Assembly (NCBI GenBank): GCA_004352715.1
Contig: SCFE01000014.1
Span: 2,292,907-2,356,906, forward strand
Source of the DNA: Hofstenia miamia
Lineage: Eukaryota > Xenacoelomorpha > Acoela
DNA: 64,000 nt
Reading direction: 5' to 3'
This document shows, piece after piece, positions 1-12,009 of this stretch. A model generated the notes under the pieces. That model was not told the origin of the DNA, searched no databases, and was given only the letters and a program-made list of their open reading frames with translations. How positions within the stretch are numbered: position 1 is the stretch's first letter; the number at the start of each line of letters is the position of its first letter. The translations under genes and the position numbers were made by a program.

Positions 1-1289
1 ATGTGTAAATATCATCTAAGATCATTAGAAGCTCTTCAAAATATTAGATGTTTATCGATATTTTGGAAAAGAAAATCATTTAAATCAAAGAACAATTACA
101 TTTGGTAAAATTAAGTATAACAGAAAATAATGAAGAACGGATTCCTAAATTATTCAATATCACTATGGAACAAATTGGATTACAGAACAAGAAGTGAAAA
201 AAATTATACAATATTTAAGAAAAAGTTGAAAAACATGATTACACAACAAATTATCAATTACCTGACTAATTATAGAATAAGATGTGCAACTCAAGAACAA
301 TAAGTAAAAATATTTATTAAGTTCTATGTAATTTATAAGCTTAACCAAGAAACAAACATTTACTGATACAACAAAGCTCATATGAAGAAAGTTGCATTAT
401 TTATGTTCATAATAAGTTTGTAAACTTAATACATGTATATGTACGTGAGAACTTAAATATATGTTGTTGTTGTTGTTTTTTAGGTGCAATTTCTATTGCA
501 TTATTTCGAAAAATAATATATTTGGACCAACCTTGATTTTTGTCAACAAATAAAAAGCATGTGACAACTGAAAATTGTATTGCTGCCATTTCGCTACTGA
601 GTGCAAAACGAGAGCAGAAAGTTTTAATTAGTGAAATCATTCATTGGCTTAATTTACTAACCTAAGTGAACCGGGTGTTGACACTTGATCAAATTTGCGT
701 CATTGCACGTAGTCTGACTGAAATTTACAGTTGAAGGCTGATAATTAGCAAGTCTTTGGGTACCACCAATTAAAGGGCCGTCCATAAAACGCCGTCTCAC
801 AATGTAAATTCCTTGATTAATTGTCCCAACATTCGAAATGAGATACTTTTATTTGGAGACAGTTGGCTTGTTTAATGAAAGGTTTTTGATAACCTGCTAT
901 GGTGTTGAATCATATCGAATTTACTTTGATCGGCTCAGTGCTGAGTAGAATAGTACACACGAAAGGAAATTTGTTGAGGACAAAATGGTGTAGGCTCCAA
1001 TGATGTTCTTTTTCATGAATGTCTCTAAAAACTATGAAACTAGCAAAGAATAACAGCCCAAAAAAGAGATTTTCTATGTATATGAAACAGTCAGTCCATG
1101 TCAGGATTTCCCCTCTTGCTCATCCAATGATAGAAGGCTGCACAAAGATTATACTAAAAAAATTTGTTTACTCATTTTCTACTTATCATACAATTATGAT
1201 TAAAATTTTAAAATGAATACCATTAAACAGTCTTTCTTTTGCTATGAATTACTTCCCTTAATCTTTTTGGACTAGAATTAATAATATTT
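1..1289. other. Unannotated AT-rich stretch
   Basis: Short open frames only, with no codon bias or motif I recognise. Slightly GC-richer at 660-800. Confidence 0.6.
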
Positions 1290-1535
1290 AGCCTCATTTC
1301 TTCAGCCGCAATGTGACTGTGGAGAACTTTTTCTTTTAAATCAGCGAGTTAGTTCCAGTCTCATTTTCCACAGCACGTTTTTATGACTTCCCACACTTTT
1401 TCAATGGGGGATAAATCAGCTGAGCCAGGACACCATTGTAGAAATTGGATTAAGTTTTTTCAAACCAACCTTTTGTTAATTTGGAAGTATCAGGTCGTAC
1501 TCCATCTTGTTATCACCTCCAACCCTCAAGGTACA
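1290..1535 (-). pseudogene. Tc1/mariner transposase C-terminal relic (DD34E type)
   Basis: Minus-strand frames give DGVRPDTSKLTKGWFEKT and, after a frameshift, PGSADLSPIEKVWEVIKT. In Tc1 transposases these positions read QDNAP.HTS and SPDLNPIENVW, which carry the second and third catalytic acidic residues. The third (Glu in SPIEK) is kept. The second motif has decayed from QDNA to QDGV. Frameshifts and stops make it dead. No terminal repeats were recognised. Confidence 0.7.
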
Positions 1536-2207
1536 GAGTGTTAGCATATGTCAAGAGTAATCATAAGGCTACATAGAGGAACATTCTGCTTTTTCTCTTC
1601 CACTTTATTCAAAATCAAATTCTGCAAAGTGCAAGCAAATTGAAAATTCTTAAAATGAATTTTCAAAGCCCAACATTTGAATCGTTAATTATTTTGAAAT
1701 ATTATTAATAAATTTTTCCGAAAAATACTTTATAATAACTCCCTCAATAATGAAGCAATTTTCATTTTTTCATTAGTATAGTGGGAATAGAAATGATTTA
1801 AAGCGTTCCAGAGAATTTTAAAGTAGCATTTTCTTTATGGCGTAACCATGCGAAATTTTAAGTTATCTGTAGTACTCTGTGAACATAAATTCCTCTAAAA
1901 ATTTTTATAAGTTGGCAAACTGTGTGATAGAGAGAATCAATATAAGACATTTTTTCATGACCCGATATTTAAGAAGATAGGATCTAAGGGAACGCCTAAA
2001 ATTAATCGCCTGCCTATGTGTATCAATTTTTTAATAAAAATAAAAAATGAGCTATTTAAGCCTAAAAAATCATAAATCCAAAATTCCTTTTAAATAATCT
2101 TTTTCCATAGTTTTACATAATTTTTTGTGAAATTACAACATTTTGTTGCAGGATTGTACTCATATTGCTAAGAAAAATTATTAATAACCTGGTGTTGTGA
2201 TGAAGTA

Positions 2208-2645
2208 CAACACACGTATTAATTTCCGAAAAAAAATTTCCGGATAACATAATTTCCTGACATATTTTATCCGGACAACCTAATTGCAAGACATGAGTTC
2301 CTCTTAAGGGGTGAAAAGCTATCAAATGTGTATTAGCAATATCGTGTAATCAATTTTAAACAAAATATCTACTAATACCAATGCAACCAAAGAATTAAAT
2401 CTCATAATAAACTTTTTATTTGGTTAAACATGAATAAATATTAAATACATTCATATTTGCAATATTGCATTTTAAGTTTCTGCTATTACTATTAATTGTA
2501 ATTGGTAATGTTTATTGTTTCAATGAACATATTAATGATATTTAGTACTCAGTCCCTCAATTAACCATATATCAAATCATGACATTTTTTCCGGACGACC
2601 TAAATTCAGAACAATATAGTTGTCCGGAAATTAGGAGTTATACTG
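2208..2645. mobile_element. Pogo/Tigger-like non-autonomous element
   Basis: The right end, read on the minus strand, begins CAGTATAACTCCTAATTTCC, the style of pogo/Tigger termini, and abuts a TA (2646-2647). The left end starts after a TA (2206-2207) with CAACACACGTATTAATTTCC, sharing ATTAATTTCCG-like sequence and repeated TCCGGA motifs. No transposase is encoded. The first bases of the left terminus match poorly, so the boundary there is approximate. Confidence 0.45.
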
Positions 2646-2665
2646 TACCAGGTGTTATAATGAAG

Positions 2666-5600
2666 GCCGCAATATTATTATAAAATTCATGCTTTGCTCT
2701 ACAAAAATATATGTCCTACCTTAAGCTTACAATTACCTCTTCCCTGGAACAATAATGAATGAAACACATTTAAGATCTGGGATTTGGAAAATCAATTCTT
2801 CAATTATTATTTTAGAGCACTTAAGTCAGAATTTGAGAATTTCTGCACATTGAAATTTAGAAAATACTATAAAAAGAGATTAGTGCTAGTACAGTTGTAC
2901 CAAATGTACAGTACTACAATTTGTTGACTAACGCAGTTATTTACAAACGCAAAATACCAATAAACAAAGTTTCGCTGCTGAATCGAATATAAAATTCAAT
3001 TTTTTTTAACATGAAGCAGTATCAAATATTTGTATTTGCTTAGAGCTTACATATACCTATTGCTAAGTATATAAAGGAAGATCTACAACCGCTAGTCATA
3101 TTGAAAAGCACTCTATATTGCAGTAAGTATTTAAAAACGTTGGTTTAGATGTTTTACTTATTATGACCAATAGAAAAGACATGTTGGAGTTCGTCGGATA
3201 AGCTTTTTTGCATTTGTAATCATTGATCAATGTAAACTTACCAATAATCGAATTTCTGTTATGATGTTTAGTGATCAAAATAAGCTTGGGTTACATCATA
3301 ATGCTTATCGCAAAGTGGGCCTATTTTGAAAATGTTACTGAGAAAGTATAAGGGTGGGATACACTTATTTACAAACAGCTAAAAATTAAAATATATATTA
3401 ATATTTGGTTCCTGCCATAAACTTTTTTATGATGAACTTTGGAAAAAAGATTTGACTAAAGAATTTAAAAAGATAAATTTTGTAGACTAAAAAGATCTAA
3501 AACCACTTTTTTTACATTTTGAAAGATTTAATAGTCTATCCATCAACTGATCTAGTGTGACACCAGGTTGTGCGAAAATGAAGTTATATATCGTGCTAGA
3601 TACAAGTAAACGCAGAAACAGAATCTTAATAAAATTTCCAATTAAGTGATAGTATTCACTATTCATTACGTTCAAATTTTTTATAAAATGTTACCTAGTG
3701 CGATCATACTAAAGAATATTTCTTGTAATTTGACTGCCAAATCCATGCTAGATCACTTAAAATTAAACTTCAGTTAAAACTCTGTTACTAAATTGAAACC
3801 TGAGAGGAGCAATAAACTAATAACAAATCCATGCTGCCACCATCACAACTTTTAAATTTTTTTGTAAAAAATTTGTAAAAAATTTTGTATATTGATTCAC
3901 GATCAATTTTGACCAATCTAGCATACTTCCTTATACAATGGAAATGCGATTTTCCAATGTAAAATTGATGCCATGTTTCATAATTTTTCACATGCAGCTT
4001 TTCCATAATTTATAATAAGGACTACCATTTCAAGAAAATTTCAAGGATTTATAGAATTATGTCAGCACTAATGATTATTCATTTGAATATGAAAAAATAA
4101 CTGCCCTAAGTATACTAAAAAAAAGTTACGATTCGCAGAAAGAGGGCTGAAGTATGAATTGACATCCATTCATATGAATTAACAATATGTCATTTAAAGC
4201 GTTTTTTTCATTGTCTATGTGCTTTGCAACAGACCAATCATAGCTGTGCCTTAATTTTTCTAGAACTTTTTGAAGTTTTGAATTGAGAGACTGTTAATAT
4301 TGACATTAATAACTTGAATAGAAATATCTAGAGAATTCGATGGGATTGACGTTTGTTCTGGTATATTCCAAAATTTTGTAAATGAATTTTTAGTGTTTTA
4401 TTCACATAGGTTGATATTTTCTTCAGGAAACTGCTTAGCTTCCTCAAAGGCTCTTTATTGACTTTCTGACGAAAAACAGCTCCATAAAAGTGAACGTATA
4501 CACCAACATCGACATAATTTTGGTATGAAACAGGTTTTGTTTCTTCAGAAGTCATAGAAGCCTATTAACCCATTCAATTTTCTTGTGGTCGCTTTGAAGA
4601 ATTACATATGCTTCAGAACAAATTTTGTCAATTATCAAGCAAATTTTATATTTCAAAGTTGTCCCAAATAAGTCGTTCATTTTCACTTTTCTCTAATTCA
4701 TAAATTTTGAAAATCCGTTTTACCAAGTGATTAATTTCCGAATGTGAATTCAAATTTTATGCAGATAATAGGCGGTCATTTGTTATTCAATTTCATTTTC
4801 TATTTTAAGTATATTGAACAATTTTAATCAAAAGAAAATTAAAATTTCCCATTTTTGCAATTAAAATTCGTTTGAAGCAACTGTCATTTTTAAAATTGAT
4901 TCTTAATTATTTGAAAAACAAAAGCTAAAATGAACAGGGAAAATGAAAACTGAAAAACGAAGCACTTTAAATTAGTTTTTAAGGGAAGAGAATTTAGATT
5001 AATAAAAGGAGGTGTCAAGCAGTTTATGAACAACTATTAGGGTTTCTCATGGTAGCATAAAAGTGGATGTTAGCATTAGATTACAATTTGCTCTACAAAT
5101 GCGATAGTATGTCAAAATGACCATTAAACATTCTTTGTTTGGTCATCATTCATTCAACAAAAACATTAGCATGTACACGTACTTCCAATTATTTTGATAC
5201 TCTCATTGAATTTGTTATTAGAAAAAATTTTTCCAATTCTCTAATTTCGCATTTGAAACATCAGATTTCAATATATTTTTAAGGAGTAATCGTTGTTCTT
5301 TGTGTTAAATATCTATATTTGGTATTGTTCATTATTAATAGAATAAGTGCGAATTGACATTCTTCACTATTAATTTTTAGTTGTTCAATTTCGTAATAAG
5401 CTTTTCCAAATAATCTTTACTTAAAACATCTTGATCCTATTTTTCTTAACAAATTGCTTATTGGAAGCTATGACTTTGATGTTAATGAACATCTATCCAC
5501 ATTCTACAAGAACCTTTAATTCTCGTTCATCCAAATATCTATCTCTTAAATCGTTTTTAATTTATATTTCAAAATCATCCTATAACATCTTTTTTGTATT

Positions 5601-6641
5601 AGTCCTCTAGCAAATTTCATATTCCAAAATCTAGATTTTCGATCTTTTGTCCCTCCTTCTAAACATAAATTTAGCATTCGAACGTTCCTTTTTTCGTACA
5701 TCTGGAGTCCTATATAATAAATGTAACTCTTCCCATTCTGCAATTGTCACAAAAGCATTGCTTTCTCTAGTATTTTTTTTCTATTTTGCTTAATTCAGTT
5801 TTTGTATTGTTATATCATTTAATGGTAAAAACCATTATTCTTATTTTTAACACGAAGAAATACAAACAGAAATTTTAAAAACGAAAATAAAGAAGCACAG
5901 GCTTAGTCATAATTTCAAAAGTTCGGGCTATTTTATTAGAGCTGGTACAAACAAATTTTTGATCAATTAACTAATTCAACCAATAAATTCTGCTAAATTT
6001 TATTTTATCGTGATATTTTATTATTTACATTAAGATACTATTAATTTTGATTGTTAATAAGAAAAGTTGCATTTAGTGTCTATGGGACTGAATTATTTTA
6101 GAAAAAAGTCCAATCATCCGACGTGCGACTTTCAATTACTAAAACATTAAACTACATTAAGAGATAAATAGTCTTCCGAAATCCATTTATTGTCACGTTG
6201 GGAATTCAAATTACTCCCAAGTTTCCTCAATTAACTACTTACACATATATTAATGTCTAGTACCGGATGGGACGAAGGCTTTCATATTGATGAAGCACCA
6301 AACGGTTCAGTTTGTTTTTAGAAAATATAAACTTATTCTATGCTGACATTTGATGCAAAATTATTCCATTATATATAAATTTCAGATTTTTGAAGAGAAT
6401 AACTGTGTTAAATTTATGTGAAATTTAAGTCATTACAATCGTATTATCAATTCTCCGAATGATTATGAAAATGTAGAAAATCACACAAAGAATGAAATAT
6501 TAACAGTAAAGAATAACCATACTCAATAATGCTGACCTCCTTTAGAGATATGTAGTTCCACATTCTATAGGTTTCAGAGTGAGATTGGAATATATAATTT
6601 AATTTCTTAAATTGCTTGTACATTATGTTTAATTTTTATAC
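2666..6641. other. Unannotated AT-rich stretch
   Basis: I see no recognisable gene. Frames at 4328-4555 and 5546-5743 (minus) are the longest and show no known motif. Confidence 0.55.
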
Positions 6642-6723
6642 ATAGATACTCAACAAAAGCGAAGGCAGCATTTTGGGCTTTTCTTGCAAATTTTGTCTCC
6701 GAATCCTTTTCCTCAACAAGGAG
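6642..6723 (-). CDS. Possible isolated internal exon, unknown protein
   Basis: On the minus strand a good acceptor (pyrimidine-rich, ...ATACATCCAG) ends just before 6723 and a GTATAA donor candidate lies at 6641. Between them one frame is open and of mixed composition. It reads LLVEEKDSETKFARKAQNAA and continues FAFVEYL, unlike the surrounding low-complexity AT-rich DNA. I do not recognise the family. No neighbouring exon was found, so it may be an exon of a long-intron gene or a chance match. Confidence 0.25.
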
Positions 6724-7110
6724 CTGGATGTATAAAAGACAAAAAAGAATATTAATACACTTCATGAATCAAACAACTTTCTTTTCTGGCCTTCATGTTT
6801 GTTGATGAATACCCATTCTGTTCTATATGAACACCATAATCAAATCTTGAACTGTGTAGTAGAATTTGATTTCCATATATATGTCATAATTGTAATTACC
6901 TGCAGGTATTTCTTCTCGAAACACTCACACAATTCCTTCGCCCCGATTAACTTCTATTTCTTGAAATTTAATTGACAACGAAAATTCTGAATTCTTTTAT
7001 CTTTTAAGAAAATTTGTTTTTCTGTTGATGAAATCTGCATTGATCTATTTTCTGAATCAAAATCTCCATCAAGCAATTCTTAGTCAAATATGCATTTTCT
7101 GTCTGTGAAT

Positions 7111-7450
7111 CAGAGTGGTAAAAGGGTCCCATATTTTGACGCACGGCCCAACCAGACAAGCAGAAAATTTACCCACAACCCTACCCATAGGTCAGCAATC
7201 AGCATTTAACCCGATTTGTGTTTGCAAATGTTTGACAAAGCTAGCATGTAACAATGTCATTAACAGTAATTTAAGAGTAGATTTTATATTTCATAGTAGA
7301 TAGTATACTAATGGAATTGCATATCTAGTTTTCCATTAATATCCTAGGGAAATCCTTCAAACAATAAGTTTCTCTGACCCGACAATTTTCAAAATTTTGA
7401 CTCATGACCTGAGCAAGTGTGACCCACAACCCAACCCGTTTGCCACCCTG
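7111..7450. mobile_element. hAT-type MITE (340 bp) with 8-bp target-site duplication
   Basis: The inverted termini are CAGAGTGGTAAAAGGGT at the left and, read on the other strand, CAGGGTGGCAAACGGGT at the right. They are flanked by CTGTGAAT (7103-7110) and GTGTGAAT (7451-7458), a 7-of-8 match and the 8-bp duplication expected of hAT elements. Subterminal CCCACAACCC blocks occur on both sides. It carries no transposase. Confidence 0.72.
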
Positions 7451-7458
7451 GTGTGAAT

Positions 7459-8470
7459 TAATCTACAAGGAAAGTGCAGCCACTGTCTGCTCCTCATTTT
7501 GACCCATGTTCCAAATCTTCCCCCAAAAATGCTGTTTGCCCACCAAAAACTATTTAAGAAAGCGATGAAAAAATTGTGTATACCCCCACAGCATGATAAT
7601 CTTTAACTCACCTTCCACATAAAAGGAACCCTAAAGAAAGCAACCGGTGCTCAGTTGAAATAATGTTATACTCATGTTTGCACTCAAGATCACAAAATTT
7701 TTTGTAGAAAGTTGCCCAGTTCAACATATATTTTGGGCTTCAAGTGAACTAGTTACGAAAAAATAGTACATGTAAAGTGAAGCGAACCGTTAGAAGTTTC
7801 CTAAAAGGCAAAGGATGCAAGCAATTTTGAGCTTGATTTCAGGATTTGCAAAAAGTCGTTTTGTAGGCTGTATATTTTATTTCGAAAACTTCAATGACCT
7901 TCGTCATATTATGAAAGCCCTTACTGATGTCAACAACAACCAAATGCCACATCAAGTAACACATAATTGTTTTACCAACAAAACCGAATTTCTCCAGAGC
8001 TGCTTTTCGAAAATCGATTTTACTGCAAGAACTAGTTTATCAATTAATCATTATTTTTTTAACGTGCCCAACTTTGGACTAGCAAATCGAAAAATTAAAG
8101 AAATGTTTTGGCTAGATTACTAAAAATGGGCATACAACTGTCTGCAATGATTTAAATGTGTTGTGCCGAATTCAAGCTGAACTGATGCCAAATTTTTCCG
8201 CTCATGTGTCCATCTCTCTGAATTCATCAGTGGGAATGTTCATAGTAATGAAAGAATCAATCATTATTATATTTGAATAATATTCAATTTTTTTCAATTT
8301 TGTCAAAAAAACATATTTTACTATAGTAAGAAGACTTTCCAAGTGGCACCAATTGAAAAACTTTTTTATAGTATAGAATTGGTAGTTAAATTGTTTGAAG
8401 CCCCTCAGTTGACGTGGCTCCCCTAACCTTCAGGTTTTGAAGGGTGGCGCATATCGGACTGCGTGAAGTG

Positions 8471-8472
<2 letters not shown>
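7459..8472. other. Unannotated stretch with one 102-codon frame
   Basis: A plus-strand frame at 7815-8123 (MQAILSLISGFAKSRFVGCI...) has no family I recognise. The rest is AT-rich without features. Confidence 0.5.
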
Positions 8473-8503
<31 letters not shown>

Positions 8504-8864
8504 NNNNNNNNNNNNNNNNNNNNNNNNNNNNNNNNNNNNNNNNNNNNNNNNNNNNNNNNNNNNNNNNNNNNNNNNNNNNNNNNNNNNNNNNNNNNNNNNN
8601 NNNNNNNNNNNNNNNNNNNNNNNNNNNNNNNNNNNNNNNNNNNNNNNNNNNNNNNNNNNNNNNNNNNNNNNNNNNNNNNNNNNNNNNNNNNNNNNNNNNN
8701 NNNNNNNNNNNNNNNNNNNNNNNNNNNNNNNNNNNNNNNNNNNNNNNNNNNNNNNNNNNNNNNNNNNNNNNNNNNNNNNNNNNNNNNNNNNNNNNNNNNN
8801 NNNNNNNNNNNNNNNNNNNNNNNNNNNNNNNNNNNNNNNNNNNNNNNNNNNNNNNNNNNNNNNN
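8504..8864. other. Assembly gap (361 N) inside a (TA)n tract
   Basis: A run of N bounded on both sides by TATATA repeats (8473-8503 and 8865-8874). Reading frames that cross it are artefacts. Confidence 0.98.
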
Positions 8865-9819
8865 TATATATATATGTTTTTGTTCGGAAATGTCGAAAGC
8901 TACTATTATCTGTGCTGAACTTGTAGGCATGCCTCATAGTCTAGCTGCTGACAAATATGTTGAACCTCTGATTATTGAAATTTAAGGCCATGGATATTTA
9001 AGAATATATCATTTTTGTAGAGTGTTTATATGCTTGGTTACTCATCTATGATTACATAATGACACATGACCCTATAAGAAAAAATTGATATTCAAAGGCT
9101 CAATAATAATTGTTAAAAGATTTCACATTTTTATTAGGAATTTATTGAAATGAAAAAATAAAAAAATTGGATCCACAATCGCTACATCAACATTTAATGC
9201 ATAAAATGAACACAAATGATTTATAATAAAATATGGATTTGCTCTTTCAGCAGTTCTATTAATTTAAAAGAATGAAATTAATAATTCTTTTCTGCATTCC
9301 CCTAGCAGATCAATTAAGGACTTTATTGAATCAAATTCAATTTACTTTTGCAAAGAACAAAGTCTAAAATTGGTTTCTCTGCATTTCAAGTTATTTCAAT
9401 TATAAACACATAGTGGGTTACTGAAAACCCAATTAGCTAAATAATACTCTAAGCAACACTTGTAACACCGTCCTACAAAATGTATTGAGGGCTTGTTTCA
9501 AGAACAAAATTATATTATCTTATTTTTTGTGCTGAGGTAAGTGAAGGTATAAAGAAAAGATTTTTTTTAATTGCAAATATTAATTTTGAATTATATCACA
9601 TTTTTATCATTAGTCTCTCTGTTACTCTTTGTAAAAGCAAAATTCTCACACGTATTCTTCCCAAAGGCTTGCAAATTTTCAATTTTAAGTTAAACTGAAG
9701 TCTTTTCCACTGAAATATGTCATACCAACTGCATTACCTCTTTCTCCACACACGGCTTTCAATCAAATTTGGAATGTATAATGTCTATATTTCAAGATCT
9801 ATGAGCTCTAGTAGCCGGC

Positions 9820-10217
9820 NNNNNNNNNNNNNNNNNNNNNNNNNNNNNNNNNNNNNNNNNNNNNNNNNNNNNNNNNNNNNNNNNNNNNNNNNNNNNNNNN
9901 NNNNNNNNNNNNNNNNNNNNNNNNNNNNNNNNNNNNNNNNNNNNNNNNNNNNNNNNNNNNNNNNNNNNNNNNNNNNNNNNNNNNNNNNNNNNNNNNNNNN
10001 NNNNNNNNNNNNNNNNNNNNNNNNNNNNNNNNNNNNNNNNNNNNNNNNNNNNNNNNNNNNNNNNNNNNNNNNNNNNNNNNNNNNNNNNNNNNNNNNNNNN
10101 NNNNNNNNNNNNNNNNNNNNNNNNNNNNNNNNNNNNNNNNNNNNNNNNNNNNNNNNNNNNNNNNNNNNNNNNNNNNNNNNNNNNNNNNNNNNNNNNNNNN
10201 NNNNNNNNNNNNNNNNN
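9820..10217. other. Assembly gap (398 N)
   Basis: A run of N that ends at a short (TA)n(GA)n microsatellite. Confidence 0.98.
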
Positions 10218-10226
10218 ATATATATA

Positions 10227-10259
<33 letters not shown>
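10218..10259. repeat. (TA)n(GA)n microsatellite
   Basis: A short TA run passes into about 33 bases of GA repeat with one AA interruption, directly after the gap. Confidence 0.9.
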
Positions 10260-10260
10260 T

Positions 10261-10470
10261 TGGAAATGTTGAAATTTATTCGAATATATTCCTAAGTTAT
10301 TAAATATAATTTTCTTGGTTACTTTACTTACTATTTTTCACTAAAAACAATAATACGTCATCGCAAAAATAGAAAGACTATACCCCGTTTGAAACACAAC
10401 ATCACACATAAAATGAGAAGATATACAAAAAAATTATATTGAGTTATTAAAAATTACGAAAAGTCCGCAA
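10261..10470. repeat. Interspersed repeat copy, inverted relative to 17936-18149
   Basis: About 210 bp starting TGGAAATGTTGAAATTTATT and including TACGTCATCGCAAAAATAG and GTTTGAAACACAACATCACA are found in reverse complement at 17936-18149 with small differences. No coding potential or terminal repeats were seen. Confidence 0.75.
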
Positions 10471-10822
10471 TTTTGAATAATAGGGAAACGCTTAAAGGGG
10501 AGGGGCTCTGCTCTATCACCCTCCAATTGAGTAGGCTTAGGATGTACTCGAATGAAATGAATGCAATCAGAATGTATTTGTTCTTTTGGAAACCTTTGCC
10601 ACTTCTTGAAACCTTAGGAAGCCCTCAAAGAACATTAAGGCATTAAACATGCTTCATTTGAACCTAAGACTCACTGCGTAACAAAACATTCATATGAATG
10701 TGGATACACATCTCAAAATGAAAGAACATATTTGTACTACTAGATCAAAAATTATTTGAAATCTTAATACATCATAAGTTTTCGAATAGTTTGGCAAAAT
10801 TTTTCAAATAAACACGAGTATT

Positions 10823-11036
10823 AACTTGCATGGATTTCTATAATACTAACTGGATCCGAACTTATTTGCCCAGGATTTCAAGAATGACATAACCTTTAGT
10901 GAATCAGCCGTTATTAATTTGCTTACGTTGTAGACCCTTTAAACACGGATTCGCTAAAGGTTGATGTCATTATTGAAAGGCTTAATCTGGGCAAATAAGT
11001 TCGCATCCAGTTAGTGTTACAGAAATCCATGGAACT
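10823..11036. mobile_element. Foldback (long inverted repeat) element
   Basis: The left arm (10823-10905) and right arm (10948-11036) are near reverse complements. Both contain GGATTTCT, ACTAACTGGAT, GAACTTATTTGCCCAG and AACCTTTAG-GAATC in mirrored order, around a loop of about 42 bp. The arms differ by a few substitutions and small indels. It is either a foldback/MITE element or the source of a long hairpin RNA. Confidence 0.75.
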
Positions 11037-11039
11037 TGC

Positions 11040-12005
11040 AACTGCAAGCAGATTCGACATTAAATCATCGTCTTTTGTACAAATTTAAGAGCACTGAAGT
11101 AATTATCTATATTCCAATTGATTTATGTCATTAATATTATCTCATCAACATTTCAGATCATTGAATATTAGTTTTAGCATTTTAATTAGTTTTTAGGACA
11201 AATTGAAAAAGTTTTGTATTCTTAAAAGCTATTATACAAAATGAAAGATTATTACAAAATGTTTTCTTAACTTTGAAGAAAGCAATACAAAAGGTTTATG
11301 TTTAAAAAGTATATATTTGTATATATACTCACTAGAATAATATAGAAGTAAATCTTCATTTTACGGGTCATAGCCTTTATAGGCTACTGACGACATTCCC
11401 ATAATATCTCACCTCAACCCTATTATAGTTATATTTCCAGTGAATATAATTCAAATTAAATACATTTACATTACTTATGCTTACAAAGATAGGCATCATT
11501 AAAAGAGCTTATTTAAGAGTTTCTTAAGTGTTTTAATGATTATTTACAAAGAAATTCAGTTTACAAACGATTATGAAGTAAATGTAGGCATGAACTTTCT
11601 AGATATTGCTAGTAAATGTTTACTATAAGGAAAATCATCAACTTATTCAACTTATAAGAATTTAACAAAAAACTTAAAAATCAATGAATACACTTATGAC
11701 AAAATGGCTATGCACTAAATGAAGAAGTAATTATCGATTATAATACTTATTAACATCGAACTGAAGCACAGAAGTAAAGATGTTTTAGTCGTTGCGGTAT
11801 TTATACCACTAAGGATAGTTAAAAACCTTAAGCAAAAAGTTATTATGATGAAGAACTTTTCAAATACTAACATCGACTAAAACATAAGATATGTCTGCCA
11901 ACAAAGATAATGTAGAAATCAATTTCTCATTAAAATCATTAACCATAATTGTGTATTTAGACATCGATGAAACATCCTTCTCTGCACAACTTCCACATAT
12001 CGAAA
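11040..12005. other. Unannotated AT-rich stretch
   Basis: No frames over about 60 codons and no repeats recognised. Confidence 0.6.
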
Positions 12006-12009
12006 TATA

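Noticed and set aside
7815-8123. 102-codon plus-strand frame as a host gene
   Set aside because: No family resemblance and no compositional change relative to its surroundings, so it is kept only as an unannotated stretch.
8386-8937. Long open frames crossing the 8.5 kb gap, and similar ones at 9.7, 40.9, 43.5, 45.9 and 56.7 kb
   Set aside because: They are open only because N translates as X, and the flanks are TA repeats or chance frames.
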